This document shows positions 8,204 to 16,224 of a stretch of 64,000 bases of DNA, piece by piece. A model generated the notes under the pieces. The model was given only the letters and a program-made list of their open reading frames with translations, searched no databases and was not told the DNA's origin. The position numbers were made by a program, and so were the translations under genes. The stretch spans positions 248,001 through 312,000 of the forward strand of contig NZ_VFNI01000005.1 in assembly GCF_006715495.1 (NCBI RefSeq). Direction: 5' to 3'. The stretch's first letter is position 1. Each line of letters opens with the position of its first letter. Origin of the DNA: Herbaspirillum sp. SJZ106. GTDB lineage: Bacteria > Pseudomonadota > Gammaproteobacteria > Burkholderiales > Burkholderiaceae_D.

Positions 8204-8322
8204 GTCCATGGCTTGCGGGGAGCATGCGACGGCCCCACCGGCTGCCTGCCAGCCGGGGGCGCGGGCTTTGCGCAAGCTGGCCGGCTGTCTTGACCCGGCG
8301 GCAATCAAAAAATGGGGTTTTA

Positions 8323-8374
8323 AAATGACCATTTAATTGATTTTTTATATAAATAAACAATAAATTAGTCATTT
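8323..8374. promoter_or_regulatory. AT-rich inverted repeat upstream of hipB
   Basis: Arms at 8323-8339 (AAATGACCATTTAATTG) and 8358-8374 (CAATAAATTAGTCATTT) match at 13 of 17 positions when inverted, separated by an AT-only-like 18-bp spacer. The repeat ends about 60 bp before the hipB start, a good place for a HipB autoregulatory operator and the promoter. Low GC contrasts sharply with flanking genes. Confidence 0.45.
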
Positions 8375-8436
8375 CTTGTTTTGAACAGTTATTTGGGTAA
8401 AAATACATTCTCAACCTGAACACTGAGGCACATCCC

Positions 8437-8745
8437 ATGGCCAGCATCCTGGATATCGGCGAGCAGATCCGGCGCGCCCGCAAGGCCCGCAAACTGAGCG
8501 CGGTCGAACTCGCGGCCCAGGCCGGCATTCATCGCAATACGCTGCTGGCGCTGGAAACCGGCAAGGGCAATATCGAACTGGCCAGGTTGCTGGCCATCTG
8601 CAGCGAGCTGGAGCTGGAGCTGGAGCTGGTGCCGCAGGCGGTAGCCCGGCTGCGCCGCGCCGATGCCGACGCTGCCGGCGCCGGCAGCATGACCGAGTTG
8701 TCCGAGCAACTGCACGGGCTGATGCATAAGCGGAGCCGCCCATGA
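8437..8745 (+). CDS. hipB: HipB-like antitoxin / XRE repressor
   Basis: A 102-residue protein with a Xre/Cro helix-turn-helix at about residues 6-60 (IGEQIRRARKARKLSAVELA, then AGIHRNTLLALETGKGNI), followed by an unusual Glu-Leu run (LELELELVP) and a short acidic/helical tail. It overlaps the HipA gene by 4 bp (ATGA), the normal arrangement of type II hipBA loci. It should neutralise HipA and repress the operon, perhaps at the AT-rich inverted repeat upstream. Confidence 0.85.
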   Translation: MASILDIGEQIRRARKARKLSAVELAAQAGIHRNTLLALETGKGNIELARLLAICSELELELELVPQAVARLRRADADAAGAGSMTELSEQLHGLMHKRSRP

Positions 8746-10073
8746 GCATGCTGCGTTCCCTGCGCATCCGCCTGGGGCTCGACGACGTCGGCTCGCTGTT
8801 TGCCCTGGATGACGGGCGCTGCTATTTCCGGTTTGACGACGCCTATGCCGCCAACGCCGCACGCCCCGTGCTGTCGCAGCTGTACCAGGCCGCCAGCGAA
8901 GAGCGCACCGCGGCCCAGCTCCTGAACCCGACCCTGGCAGTCAACCGCGGCGATGGCAAGGGCGGCTTGCCGCCGTTTTTCCAGAACCTGCTGCCGGAAG
9001 GCCAGTTGCGCAAGCACCTGATACAGCGCGCAGGCTTGTCGCCGGATGACGAATTCGGCCTGCTGGCCTATTGCGGCAAGGACTTGCCCGGCGATGTCTC
9101 GGCCCTGGCCGAGCAGCTCGATGACAGGCACCTGGGGCGCCTGCTCGGCCAGGGGCATGACAGCTACGAAATGAGTTCGGGGCAATTGCCGGTGCCGGAG
9201 GGCGAATCGCTGTCCGGCGTGCAGCCGAAACTGGCGCTGGTGCAGGAGGGCGGCCGCTATGTGATGCGTTCCAGGGATCGGCAGGGCAGCCATTTCATCG
9301 CCAAGCTGCCGGCCTCCGACTATCCCAACATGCCGCAGGTGGAGTTCGCTTCGCTGACGCTGGCCGCCGCCGCCGGCGTCGAGGTCTGCCAGTTCGCATT
9401 GGAGCCGCTGTCGGCCATTGCCGACCACCTGCCGTTCGGCCTGCGCAACGACGCCAGCCGTTTCTTGCTGGTGCACCGTTTCGACCGCGACGCGCCTACG
9501 CCCACCGGCCGTCTGCACATGGAAGATTTCGCCCAGGTCACCGGCACCGCGCCCGGCGCCAAATACGCCGGCACCTATGCCGCCATCGGCATGGTGCTGC
9601 TGGAGCGCAGCGTGCGCGGCGCCGACGATGTGTTCGAACTGCTGCGGCGGATCAAGGTGAATGAACTGCTCGGCAATTTCGATGCGCACCTGAAAAACTT
9701 CAGCCTCCTGTACCGCACGCCGCGGCAGGCCGCGCTGTCGCCGGCCTATGACATCGTCGCCTATGCCGCGTATGTCGGCGGCAATGGCCATGCCTTGAAT
9801 TTCGTGCCGGGGCAACAGGGCAAGCAACTGCTCACGCCGGCGATCCTGCGCCAGCTTGCCAATATCTGGGGTATCCCGGAACCCAAGCTGCAGGCGGTAT
9901 TGGTGGAGACGGTAGCGCGCGCCATGACGCACTGGCCGGCGCTGATCGCGCAATTGCCGTTTACCGACGCGCAGCGCGGCAAGCTGCTGGCGCATATCGA
10001 CGCCAATGCCAGCGTGGCCGCATGGCGGCGGCGCGCGGCGCGCAAGCAAACCGCGCGAGGAGAAAATCAGTGA
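8742..10073 (+). CDS. hipA: HipA-family Ser/Thr protein kinase toxin
   Basis: A 443-residue kinase of the HipA family. Residues 1-110 are the N-terminal 'couple_hipA' part; residue 157-163 LSGVQPK is the P-loop region that carries the autophosphorylated Ser in E. coli HipA. The catalytic loop is NFDAHLKN (312-319, Asp314) and the metal-binding Asp lies in SPAYDIVA. All key residues look intact. Known HipA proteins phosphorylate GltX or other tRNA synthetases and cause growth arrest; the target of this subfamily is not known. Overlaps both its antitoxin gene and the next gene. Confidence 0.88.
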   Translation: MSMLRSLRIRLGLDDVGSLFALDDGRCYFRFDDAYAANAARPVLSQLYQAASEERTAAQLLNPTLAVNRGDGKGGLPPFFQNLLPEGQLRKHLIQRAGLSPDDEFGLLAYCGKDLPGDVSALAEQLDDRHLGRLLGQGHDSYEMSSGQLPVPEGESLSGVQPKLALVQEGGRYVMRSRDRQGSHFIAKLPASDYPNMPQVEFASLTLAAAAGVEVCQFALEPLSAIADHLPFGLRNDASRFLLVHRFDRDAPTPTGRLHMEDFAQVTGTAPGAKYAGTYAAIGMVLLERSVRGADDVFELLRRIKVNELLGNFDAHLKNFSLLYRTPRQAALSPAYDIVAYAAYVGGNGHALNFVPGQQGKQLLTPAILRQLANIWGIPEPKLQAVLVETVARAMTHWPALIAQLPFTDAQRGKLLAHIDANASVAAWRRRAARKQTARGENQ

Positions 10074-10969
10074 GGCCGACGCCGACCTTGCCGGTGCGCG
10101 ACGGCCTTGCGCCCAGTTACCTATGGCTGCAGCCGGGGCCGTGGCCCGACATGCTGTCCTTCCTGGCCGAGCGCTTCACCGCCGTCCCGCCGCCCGTGTG
10201 GCGCGAACGCCTGCTGCGCGGCGAAGTGCGCAACCAGCGCGGCGAAGCGCTGCGGCCGGAAACCCCTTACCGCAGCGGCGACTGCATTTTTTATTACCGC
10301 CAATTGCCGCAAGGCGAGGCGCGCATTCCGGTGGAGGAAAAGATCCTTCACATCGACGATCATCTGCTGGTGGCCGACAAGCCGCATTTCCTGCCGGTGA
10401 TCCCGACCGGGCGTTTCGTGCAGGAGACCTTGCTGGTGCGCCTGAAGAAGGCAACCGGGCTGGAACATCTCACGCCGATCCATCGCCTGGACCGCGAGAC
10501 GGCCGGCGTGATCGTGTTCTCGCACCATCCGGGCAGCCGCGGCAAATACCAGTCCATGTTCCAGCGGCGCGCCATGTACAAGGTGTACGAAGCCATCGCG
10601 CCATTGCGCGCGGAGCTGGCATTGCCGCTGGTGCATCGCAGCCGCGTGGAAGAGATCCCGGGGCAGTTCTTCAAGATGCATGAAGCGCCGGGCGAGCCCA
10701 ATTCGGAAACCCATATCTCGCTAGTCGAGCCGCGCGGGGAACTGGGCTTGTATCGCCTGGAGCCGGTGACCGGACGGCGCCACCAGCTGCGCGTGCACAT
10801 GGCCTCGCTGGGCATTCCCATCCTCAACGACCTGTTCTATCCGGAGGCGGTGCCGGTGGGCGTGGCCGATGACCTCGACAAGCCGTTGAAGCTGCTGGCG
10901 CGTTCATTGTTCTTCATCGATCCGCTGGACGGCAGCGAGCGCCATTTCCGCAGCGAACGCACCCTCTGA
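10070..10969 (+). CDS. RluA-family RNA pseudouridine synthase
   Basis: A 299-residue pseudouridine synthase. The GTG at 10070 is chosen because GAGGAG lies 8 bp upstream and GTGA overlaps the HipA stop. A short S4-like N-terminal region (VWRERLLRGEVRNQRGEAL) precedes the catalytic domain with HRLDRETAGVIVFS, where the Asp is the nucleophile, and the C-terminal RRHQLRVHMASLGIPILNDL motif. Substrate rRNA or tRNA position cannot be told. The tight overlap with a toxin kinase gene is unusual; it may only reflect read-through from the hip promoter. Confidence 0.9.
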   Translation: MRPTPTLPVRDGLAPSYLWLQPGPWPDMLSFLAERFTAVPPPVWRERLLRGEVRNQRGEALRPETPYRSGDCIFYYRQLPQGEARIPVEEKILHIDDHLLVADKPHFLPVIPTGRFVQETLLVRLKKATGLEHLTPIHRLDRETAGVIVFSHHPGSRGKYQSMFQRRAMYKVYEAIAPLRAELALPLVHRSRVEEIPGQFFKMHEAPGEPNSETHISLVEPRGELGLYRLEPVTGRRHQLRVHMASLGIPILNDLFYPEAVPVGVADDLDKPLKLLARSLFFIDPLDGSERHFRSERTL

Positions 10970-11048
10970 GAAGCCGATAGGTTCTCAGCGGCAAGACCGC
11001 TACAATCGGTACCGGCATGATCACAATCCATCCAAGAGAAAGACATAG

Positions 11049-12341
11049 ATGACATCTGCTTTCGCACCGTATAAGAAAACCCCGTTGAACATCCTTGCCG
11101 CCATGTTGTTCGCGCTCGGCGCGCAATCCGCGCTGGCCGCGCCGCAGGCGCCGTTCTACGACATGGCGCAACAAGAGAAGGCCGGCCTGATCGACACCAT
11201 GCGCGACCTGGTCGGCATCGAGTCGGGCAGCAAGGACCTGGAGAGCCTGGCGAAGATCGCCGCGCTGATCCGCGACCGCCTGGCCGCGCTCGGCGGCAAG
11301 GCCGAGCTGCTGGATGCGCCCGAGGTCTACCGCATGGGCGACACGCCGGAGAAGATCGGCCAGATCGTACATGCCGAATTCAAGGGCAGCGGCCGGCGCA
11401 AGATCATGCTGATCGCGCACATGGATACCGTGTACCTCCGCGGCATGTTGAAAGACCAGCCGTTCCGCGTCGACGGCAACAAGGCCTACGGCCTGGGCAT
11501 CGCCGACGACAAGCAGGGCATCGCCACCATCCTGCATACCATCGCCATCCTGCAGAAGGCGGGTTTCAAGGACTATGACACGCTGACCGTGCTGATCAAC
11601 GGCGACGAGGAAATCAGCTCGCCGGGCGGGCGCAGCCTGCACACGAAATACGGCGCCGAGCAGGACGTGGTGCTGTCGTTCGAAGGCGGCGGCGCCGATG
11701 GCCAGTTGCGCCTGGCCACCAGCGGCATCGGCGCGGCTTACCTGACGGTGGCCGGCAAGTCCTCGCACGCGGGCGCGGCGCCGGAGAAGGGCGTCAACGC
11801 GCTGTACGAGCTGTCGCACCAGTTGCTGCAGCTGGACAAGCTGTCCCAGCCCGAGCGCGGCCTGAAGCTGAACTGGACCGTGGCCCAGGCCGGCACCAAC
11901 CGCAACGTCATTCCCGCTGCCGCCAGCGCGCAGGCCGATGCGCGCGCGCTGAAAGTGAGCGACTTCGAACAGTTGCAGCAGCGCCTGAACGACGGCATCA
12001 GGCAGCAGTTGATCCCCGAGGCCAAGGTCAGCGTCAAGTTCGAGATGCGTCGTCCGCCGCTGGAAGCCACGCCAGCCTCGCGCAAGGTGGCGGCGCATGC
12101 GCGCGCCATCTATGAAGAAATCGGCATGCCGTTGAAGGTCGCCGAAGTCGCCACCGGCGGCGGCACCGATGCGGCCTTCGCGGCCCTGAAGAGCCGCGGC
12201 GCGGTGATCGAAGGCATGGGCCTGAGCGGCTTCGGCGCACACTCCAACGATGCCGAATACGTGCTGCTCGATACCATCGTGCCGCGCCTGTACCTGTCCA
12301 CGCGCTTGATCATGGACGTGGCGCAGGATAAGGTGAAGTAA
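11049..12341 (+). CDS. Exported M20-family peptidase (glutamate carboxypeptidase type)
   Basis: A 430-residue zinc metallopeptidase of the M20/carboxypeptidase G2 group. Signal peptide at about residues 1-34 (LFALGAQSALAAPQA). Zinc and catalytic motifs: LIAHMDTVYLRG, GIADDKQGIATIL, INGDEEISSPGG and the late GGGTDAAFAALKSRG with FGAHSNDAEYV. The central dimerisation domain is present (TVAGKSSHAGAAPEKGVNAL). Likely periplasmic removal of C-terminal glutamate or related amides; exact substrate not known. Appears monocistronic and ends in a strong terminator. Confidence 0.9.
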   Translation: MTSAFAPYKKTPLNILAAMLFALGAQSALAAPQAPFYDMAQQEKAGLIDTMRDLVGIESGSKDLESLAKIAALIRDRLAALGGKAELLDAPEVYRMGDTPEKIGQIVHAEFKGSGRRKIMLIAHMDTVYLRGMLKDQPFRVDGNKAYGLGIADDKQGIATILHTIAILQKAGFKDYDTLTVLINGDEEISSPGGRSLHTKYGAEQDVVLSFEGGGADGQLRLATSGIGAAYLTVAGKSSHAGAAPEKGVNALYELSHQLLQLDKLSQPERGLKLNWTVAQAGTNRNVIPAAASAQADARALKVSDFEQLQQRLNDGIRQQLIPEAKVSVKFEMRRPPLEATPASRKVAAHARAIYEEIGMPLKVAEVATGGGTDAAFAALKSRGAVIEGMGLSGFGAHSNDAEYVLLDTIVPRLYLSTRLIMDVAQDKVK

Positions 12342-12410
12342 ATACGGTGAAGTGAATGCGCCGTTGAAGCGGCAGTAAGTCACGAAGGACAGGCAGGAGA
12401 GGAAGGAAAG

Positions 12411-12443
12411 ACGGCGGCCCCGGTGACGGGCCGCCGTTTTTTT
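12411..12443 (+). terminator. Rho-independent terminator after M20 peptidase
   Basis: ACGGCGGCCC (12411-12420) pairs with GGGCCGCCGT (12428-12437), loop CGGTGAC, followed by six to seven T. It separates the peptidase gene from the convergent GntR gene. Confidence 0.9.
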
Positions 12444-12466
12444 GCGGGGTCAGGTCTCGAACAGGC

Positions 12467-13135
12467 TCAGGCTGCCGATTTCAGCTGGTGCAGCGACGCC
12501 ACCAGATCGGCGAAGCGCTGCCCCTGGATCATGATGTGCTGGCGCAGCACCTCCACCGTCTTTTCCGCATCGCCGGCGATGATGGCGTCGACCGCCGCCT
12601 GATGCTCGTCGAACGACATCTTCAGGCGGTCGCGCACCCGCAACTGCAGGCGCCGGTACGGGCGCAGCCGGCGGTGCAGCGCGCGCGCCTGCTCGGCCAG
12701 GAAGCTGTTGTGGCTGCCGGCGTAGATGCGGTCGTGGAAGGCTTCGTTAAGGTAGAAATAGGCGTCCGGGTCGGAGGCATCGCGCGCCGCCTTGCAGGCC
12801 TGGTGCGCCGCCATCAGCTCGGCATGCTCGGCCGGCGTCATGCGGCGCGCGGCCAGGCGGCCGCACATGGCTTCGAACTCGGCCATGACCTCGAACATTT
12901 CAATCAGTTTCTGCGGGCCGATCTCGGCCACGATGGCGCCGCGCCGCGGGCGCATTTCGACGATGCCCATCGAATCCAGCTGGATCAGCGCTTCCCGGAT
13001 CGGCGTGCGCGAAACCCCGAATTCCTCGGCCAGCGAGGTCTCGTCCAGGTGCTGCCCCGGCGCCAGCTTGCCGACGGCGATCATTTCCTCGATCGATTCG
13101 CGCAGGGTTTCAGAGCGTTTCTTGGCGGTCTCCAT
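12467..13135 (-). CDS. GntR/FadR-family regulator of the malonate operon
   Basis: A 222-residue regulator: winged helix (about 5-70, with LAEEFGVSRTPIREALIQLD) and an all-helical FCD ligand domain (about 80-215; metal-type residues in NEAFHDRIYAGS and RQHIMIQGQRF). The start METAKK is chosen because AAAGGA lies upstream at good spacing; an ATG at 13162 would add nine residues without a ribosome-binding site. It is divergent from the TRAP transporter and mdc genes and so probably controls them. GntR-type regulators of malonate loci (MatR/MdcY types) are known; malonate as effector is inferred. Confidence 0.88.
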   Translation of the reverse strand: METAKKRSETLRESIEEMIAVGKLAPGQHLDETSLAEEFGVSRTPIREALIQLDSMGIVEMRPRRGAIVAEIGPQKLIEMFEVMAEFEAMCGRLAARRMTPAEHAELMAAHQACKAARDASDPDAYFYLNEAFHDRIYAGSHNSFLAEQARALHRRLRPYRRLQLRVRDRLKMSFDEHQAAVDAIIAGDAEKTVEVLRQHIMIQGQRFADLVASLHQLKSAA

Positions 13136-13154
13136 CTTGGGAATCCTTTTTTGG

Positions 13155-13228
13155 GATTGCATACAAGACAATTATTTTATATGAATTTATGCTTGACAAT
13201 GTATTCGTTTCCTAAGAAATTGTATACA
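13155..13228. promoter_or_regulatory. Divergent promoter and candidate GntR operators
   Basis: AT-rich 150-bp divergent region. It holds a TTGACA (-35-like, 13193-13198, plus strand) and two related elements: ATTGCATACAAGACAAT (13156-13172) and TTGTATACA (13220-13228). Both carry a TTGTATAC-like core on opposite strands, the kind of site FadR-subgroup GntR proteins bind. Expected to control dctPQM-mdc and the regulator itself. Confidence 0.45.
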
Positions 13229-13284
13229 CGATGAGATCATAAAAACACACGCAGTATCCATCAATCCTAAGGAGGAGACACGAA

Positions 13285-14307
13285 ATGACTTCCAAGACAC
13301 GTCGGCATTTGCTGGGCGCGCTCGCTGCTGCGCCCTTTTTTGCGGGGACGCAACTGGCCTGGGGCCAGGCGACGAACCTGAAGATCTCGCACCAGTTTCC
13401 CGGCGGCACCATCAATGAAGGCGACTTCCGCGACCGCCTGGTGCGCATGTTCGCCCAGCAGGTCAGCGAACGCACCAAGGGCAGCCTGAAGTTCGAGATC
13501 TATCCCGGTTCTTCGCTGATGAAGACCAATGCGCAGTTCTCCGCCATGCGCAAGGGCGCGCTGGACATGTCGCTGGTGCCGCTGAACTACGCCGGCGGCG
13601 AAGTCCCCGAAACCAACATCGGCCTGATGCCCGGCCTGGTGACTTCTTACCAGCAGGGCGCATCGTGGAAGAACGCCGAAGTCGGCAAGGAGCTGGCGCG
13701 CATCCTGGGCGAGAAGGGCGTGGTCATCGTCAGCTGGATCTGGCAGGCCGGCGGGGTGGCTTCGCGCGGCAAGCCGATCGTCGATCCGGCCGATGCCAAG
13801 GGCATGAAGGTGCGCGGCGGCTCGCGCGAGATGGACCTGATCCTGAAGGAAGCCGGCGCGGCCGTGGTGACGCTGCCTTCCAACGAAATCTACGCCGCCA
13901 TGCAGACCGGCGCCATGGATGCGGCGATGACTTCGTCGACCTCCTTCATGTCGTTCCGCCTGGAAGAAGTCGCCAAGGCGCTCACCACCGGCCGCGACAA
14001 GGCCTACTGGTACATGTTCGAGCCGCTGATGATGTCCAAGGCGGTGTTCGAGCGCCTGTCCAAGGACCAGCAGGCCGTCGTCATGGCGGTCGGCGCCGAG
14101 ATGGAGCAGTTCGCCATGAAGGCGGCGCAGGCCGACGACATCGCCGTGGCCCAGGTCTACCAGAAGGCCGGCGCCAAGGTGGTCGACCTGAATGCGGAAG
14201 TGGTCAAGAAGTGGCAGGACATCGCCCGCAATACCGCCTGGAAGGATTTCGCCGCGCGTAACGCCAACTGCGCCAACCTGCTGAAGCTGGCGGAGAAAAC
14301 CCTATGA
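13285..14307 (+). CDS. dctP: TRAP transporter substrate-binding protein (DctP family)
   Basis: A 340-residue periplasmic binding protein of the DctP family. The leader (TSKTRRHLLGALAAAPF) has a twin-arginine-like RR followed by a hydrophobic stretch and AWG-Q cleavage. The mature protein has the family landmark KVRGGSREMDLILKEAGAAV, where the Arg binds the carboxylate of the ligand, and LPSNEIYAAMQTGAMDAA. Ribosome-binding site AAGGAGGAGA. It heads a dctP-dctQ-dctM-mdcA run, so the ligand is most likely malonate. Overlaps dctQ by 4 bp. Confidence 0.93.
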   Translation: MTSKTRRHLLGALAAAPFFAGTQLAWGQATNLKISHQFPGGTINEGDFRDRLVRMFAQQVSERTKGSLKFEIYPGSSLMKTNAQFSAMRKGALDMSLVPLNYAGGEVPETNIGLMPGLVTSYQQGASWKNAEVGKELARILGEKGVVIVSWIWQAGGVASRGKPIVDPADAKGMKVRGGSREMDLILKEAGAAVVTLPSNEIYAAMQTGAMDAAMTSSTSFMSFRLEEVAKALTTGRDKAYWYMFEPLMMSKAVFERLSKDQQAVVMAVGAEMEQFAMKAAQADDIAVAQVYQKAGAKVVDLNAEVVKKWQDIARNTAWKDFAARNANCANLLKLAEKTL

Positions 14308-14876
14308 GCCACGGTTTCGAGATGCCGGGCGCCGCTGCGGCACGTCCGGTGGTGCCGGCCTGGGCGCCGCTGGCGTGGCTGGCCGCGGCGCTGGAGAAGT
14401 TCCACAAGCTGGCGGTGTTCCTGGGCATGATCGCGCTGGTGGTGACCTCGTGCATCCTGACCTATTCGGTAGTGGTGCGTTATTTCTTCCACCATCCCAC
14501 CGACTGGCAGGATGAGGCCTCGGTGTTCATGCTGGTGGGCGTGATCTTCCTGTGCTCGGCCTACGTGCAGTCGCTGCGCGGCCATATCGGCATCGAAGCC
14601 CTGGCCGGCTTCCTGTCGCCGGCCGCCAACCGCGTGCGCATGTTCATCGTCGACCTGTTTTCCTTTTTCTTTTGCGCTTTCTTCGCGTGGAAATCGTGGA
14701 CGCTGTTCCATGAGGCCTGGGTCGATGGCCAGACCACATCGTCGACCTTCGCGCCGCCGCTGTGGATTCCCTATTCGATGATGGCGCTGGGCATGACCGT
14801 GCTCACGCTGCAACTGCTGGTGCAGGTGCTGGTGCGCATCACCGGCACGGTGGAAGCGAAAGGGGGCGCGCAATGA
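14304..14876 (+). CDS. dctQ: TRAP transporter small membrane subunit (DctQ)
   Basis: A 190-residue protein with four hydrophobic segments (for example LAVFLGMIALVVTSCILTYS and MFIVDLFSFFFCAFFAWKSW) and the family motif YFFHHPTDWQDEASVFMLVG. It forms the membrane complex with DctM. ATGA overlaps at both ends link it by translation to dctP and dctM. Its N-terminus is rather long for the family (a Pro/Ala-rich 25-residue extension). Confidence 0.92.
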   Translation: MSHGFEMPGAAAARPVVPAWAPLAWLAAALEKFHKLAVFLGMIALVVTSCILTYSVVVRYFFHHPTDWQDEASVFMLVGVIFLCSAYVQSLRGHIGIEALAGFLSPAANRVRMFIVDLFSFFFCAFFAWKSWTLFHEAWVDGQTTSSTFAPPLWIPYSMMALGMTVLTLQLLVQVLVRITGTVEAKGGAQ

Positions 14877-16222
14877 GCCCGCTCACGCTTGGCGCCCTGT
14901 ACGGGATCGTCACCATCGCCGTCATGTGTTCCGGCATGCCCATCGCCTTCGCGCTGGGCGTGGTGGCCACCGGTTTCATGTACGTCTTCATGCCGGCCTC
15001 TTCGCTGGACACCATCACGCAAAACGTCTACGAAGAAATCGCCTCGATCACGCTGCTGTCGATCCCGCTGTTCATCCTGAAGGGGGCCGCCATCGGCAAG
15101 TCGCCGGCGGGCAAGGACCTGTATTCGGCCATCCACGCCTGGTTGAACCGCGTGCCGGGCGGGCTGGGCATCGCCAACGTGTTCGCCTGCGCGCTGTTCG
15201 CCGCCATGGCCGGTTCCTCGCCGGCGACCTGCTCGGCGATCGGTTCGGCCGGCATTCCTGAAATGCGCCGGCGCGGTTACTCGCCGGGCTTCGCGGCCGG
15301 CATCATCGCCGCCGGCGGCACGCTGGGCATCCTGTTGCCGCCGTCGATCACCATGATCCTGTACGCGGTGGCCGCCGAGCAGTCGCTGGGCCGCCTGTTC
15401 CTGGCCGGCATCGGCCCGGGCGTGCTGCTGGTGCTGCTGTTCGCCGGTTATGCCGTCTACCGCGCCCGCAAGGAATACAAGCTGGCGCATGCGGTCTACA
15501 GCGCCGGCGGCGCCAAGTCGGCCTACCTGGACGACGAGCACTTCACGCTGGCGCAGAAGGTGGAGATGCTGCCGCGCGTGCTGCCGTTCCTGATCCTCTT
15601 GATCGGCGTGATGGTGGCGCTCTACGGCGGGCTGGCCACGCCCTCCGAGACCGCCGGCCTGGGCGCGCTCTTGGCGCTGGTGCTGATCGCCATCGTCTAC
15701 CGCATCTACAAGCCGCGCGAGATCGCGCCGTTCCTCTCCTCGACGATCAAGGAGTCGGGCATGCTGCTGCTGATCATCGGCATGTCGCTGCTGTATTCCT
15801 ACGTGATGAGCTACCTGCACATCAGCCAGTCGGCGGCGCAATGGGTGGTCGACCTGCACCTGTCCAAATGGCTGCTGCTGGCGGTGATCCTGCTGATGGT
15901 GATCGTGCTGGGCTTCTTCCTGCCGCCGGTGTCGATCATCCTGATGACCGCACCCATCATCCTGCCGCCGCTGAAGGCAGCCGGTTTCGACCTGATCTGG
16001 TTCGGCATCGTGATGACGGTGGTGATGGAGATGGGGCTGATCCACCCGCCGGTGGGGCTGAACCTGTTCGTGATCAAGAACATCGCGCCGGACATTCCCC
16101 TGGGCGACGTCATCAAGGGCACCATTCCTTTCCTGGCGCTGATGTTCCTGGCGGTCGTGCTGCTGTGCATGTTCCCCGGCATCGCGACCGTATTGCCTGA
16201 CTTACTGATGGGAGCGAAGTAA
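14873..16222 (+). CDS. dctM: TRAP transporter large permease (DctM)
   Basis: A 449-residue permease of the ion transporter superfamily, with about 12 hydrophobic segments. Motifs: SLDTITQNVYEEIASITLLS near the N-terminus and the twin re-entrant regions GSSPATCSAIGSAGIPEMRR and MEMGLIHPPVGLNLFVIKN. It couples uptake to a sodium gradient in known members. Only 2 bp separate it from mdcA, tying it to malonate uptake. Confidence 0.94.
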   Translation: MSPLTLGALYGIVTIAVMCSGMPIAFALGVVATGFMYVFMPASSLDTITQNVYEEIASITLLSIPLFILKGAAIGKSPAGKDLYSAIHAWLNRVPGGLGIANVFACALFAAMAGSSPATCSAIGSAGIPEMRRRGYSPGFAAGIIAAGGTLGILLPPSITMILYAVAAEQSLGRLFLAGIGPGVLLVLLFAGYAVYRARKEYKLAHAVYSAGGAKSAYLDDEHFTLAQKVEMLPRVLPFLILLIGVMVALYGGLATPSETAGLGALLALVLIAIVYRIYKPREIAPFLSSTIKESGMLLLIIGMSLLYSYVMSYLHISQSAAQWVVDLHLSKWLLLAVILLMVIVLGFFLPPVSIILMTAPIILPPLKAAGFDLIWFGIVMTVVMEMGLIHPPVGLNLFVIKNIAPDIPLGDVIKGTIPFLALMFLAVVLLCMFPGIATVLPDLLMGAK

Positions 16223-16224
16223 AT

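Noticed and set aside
14771-16045. Long minus-strand open frame opposite dctM
   Set aside because: His/Asp/Gln-rich translation typical of antisense reading of membrane-protein codons.
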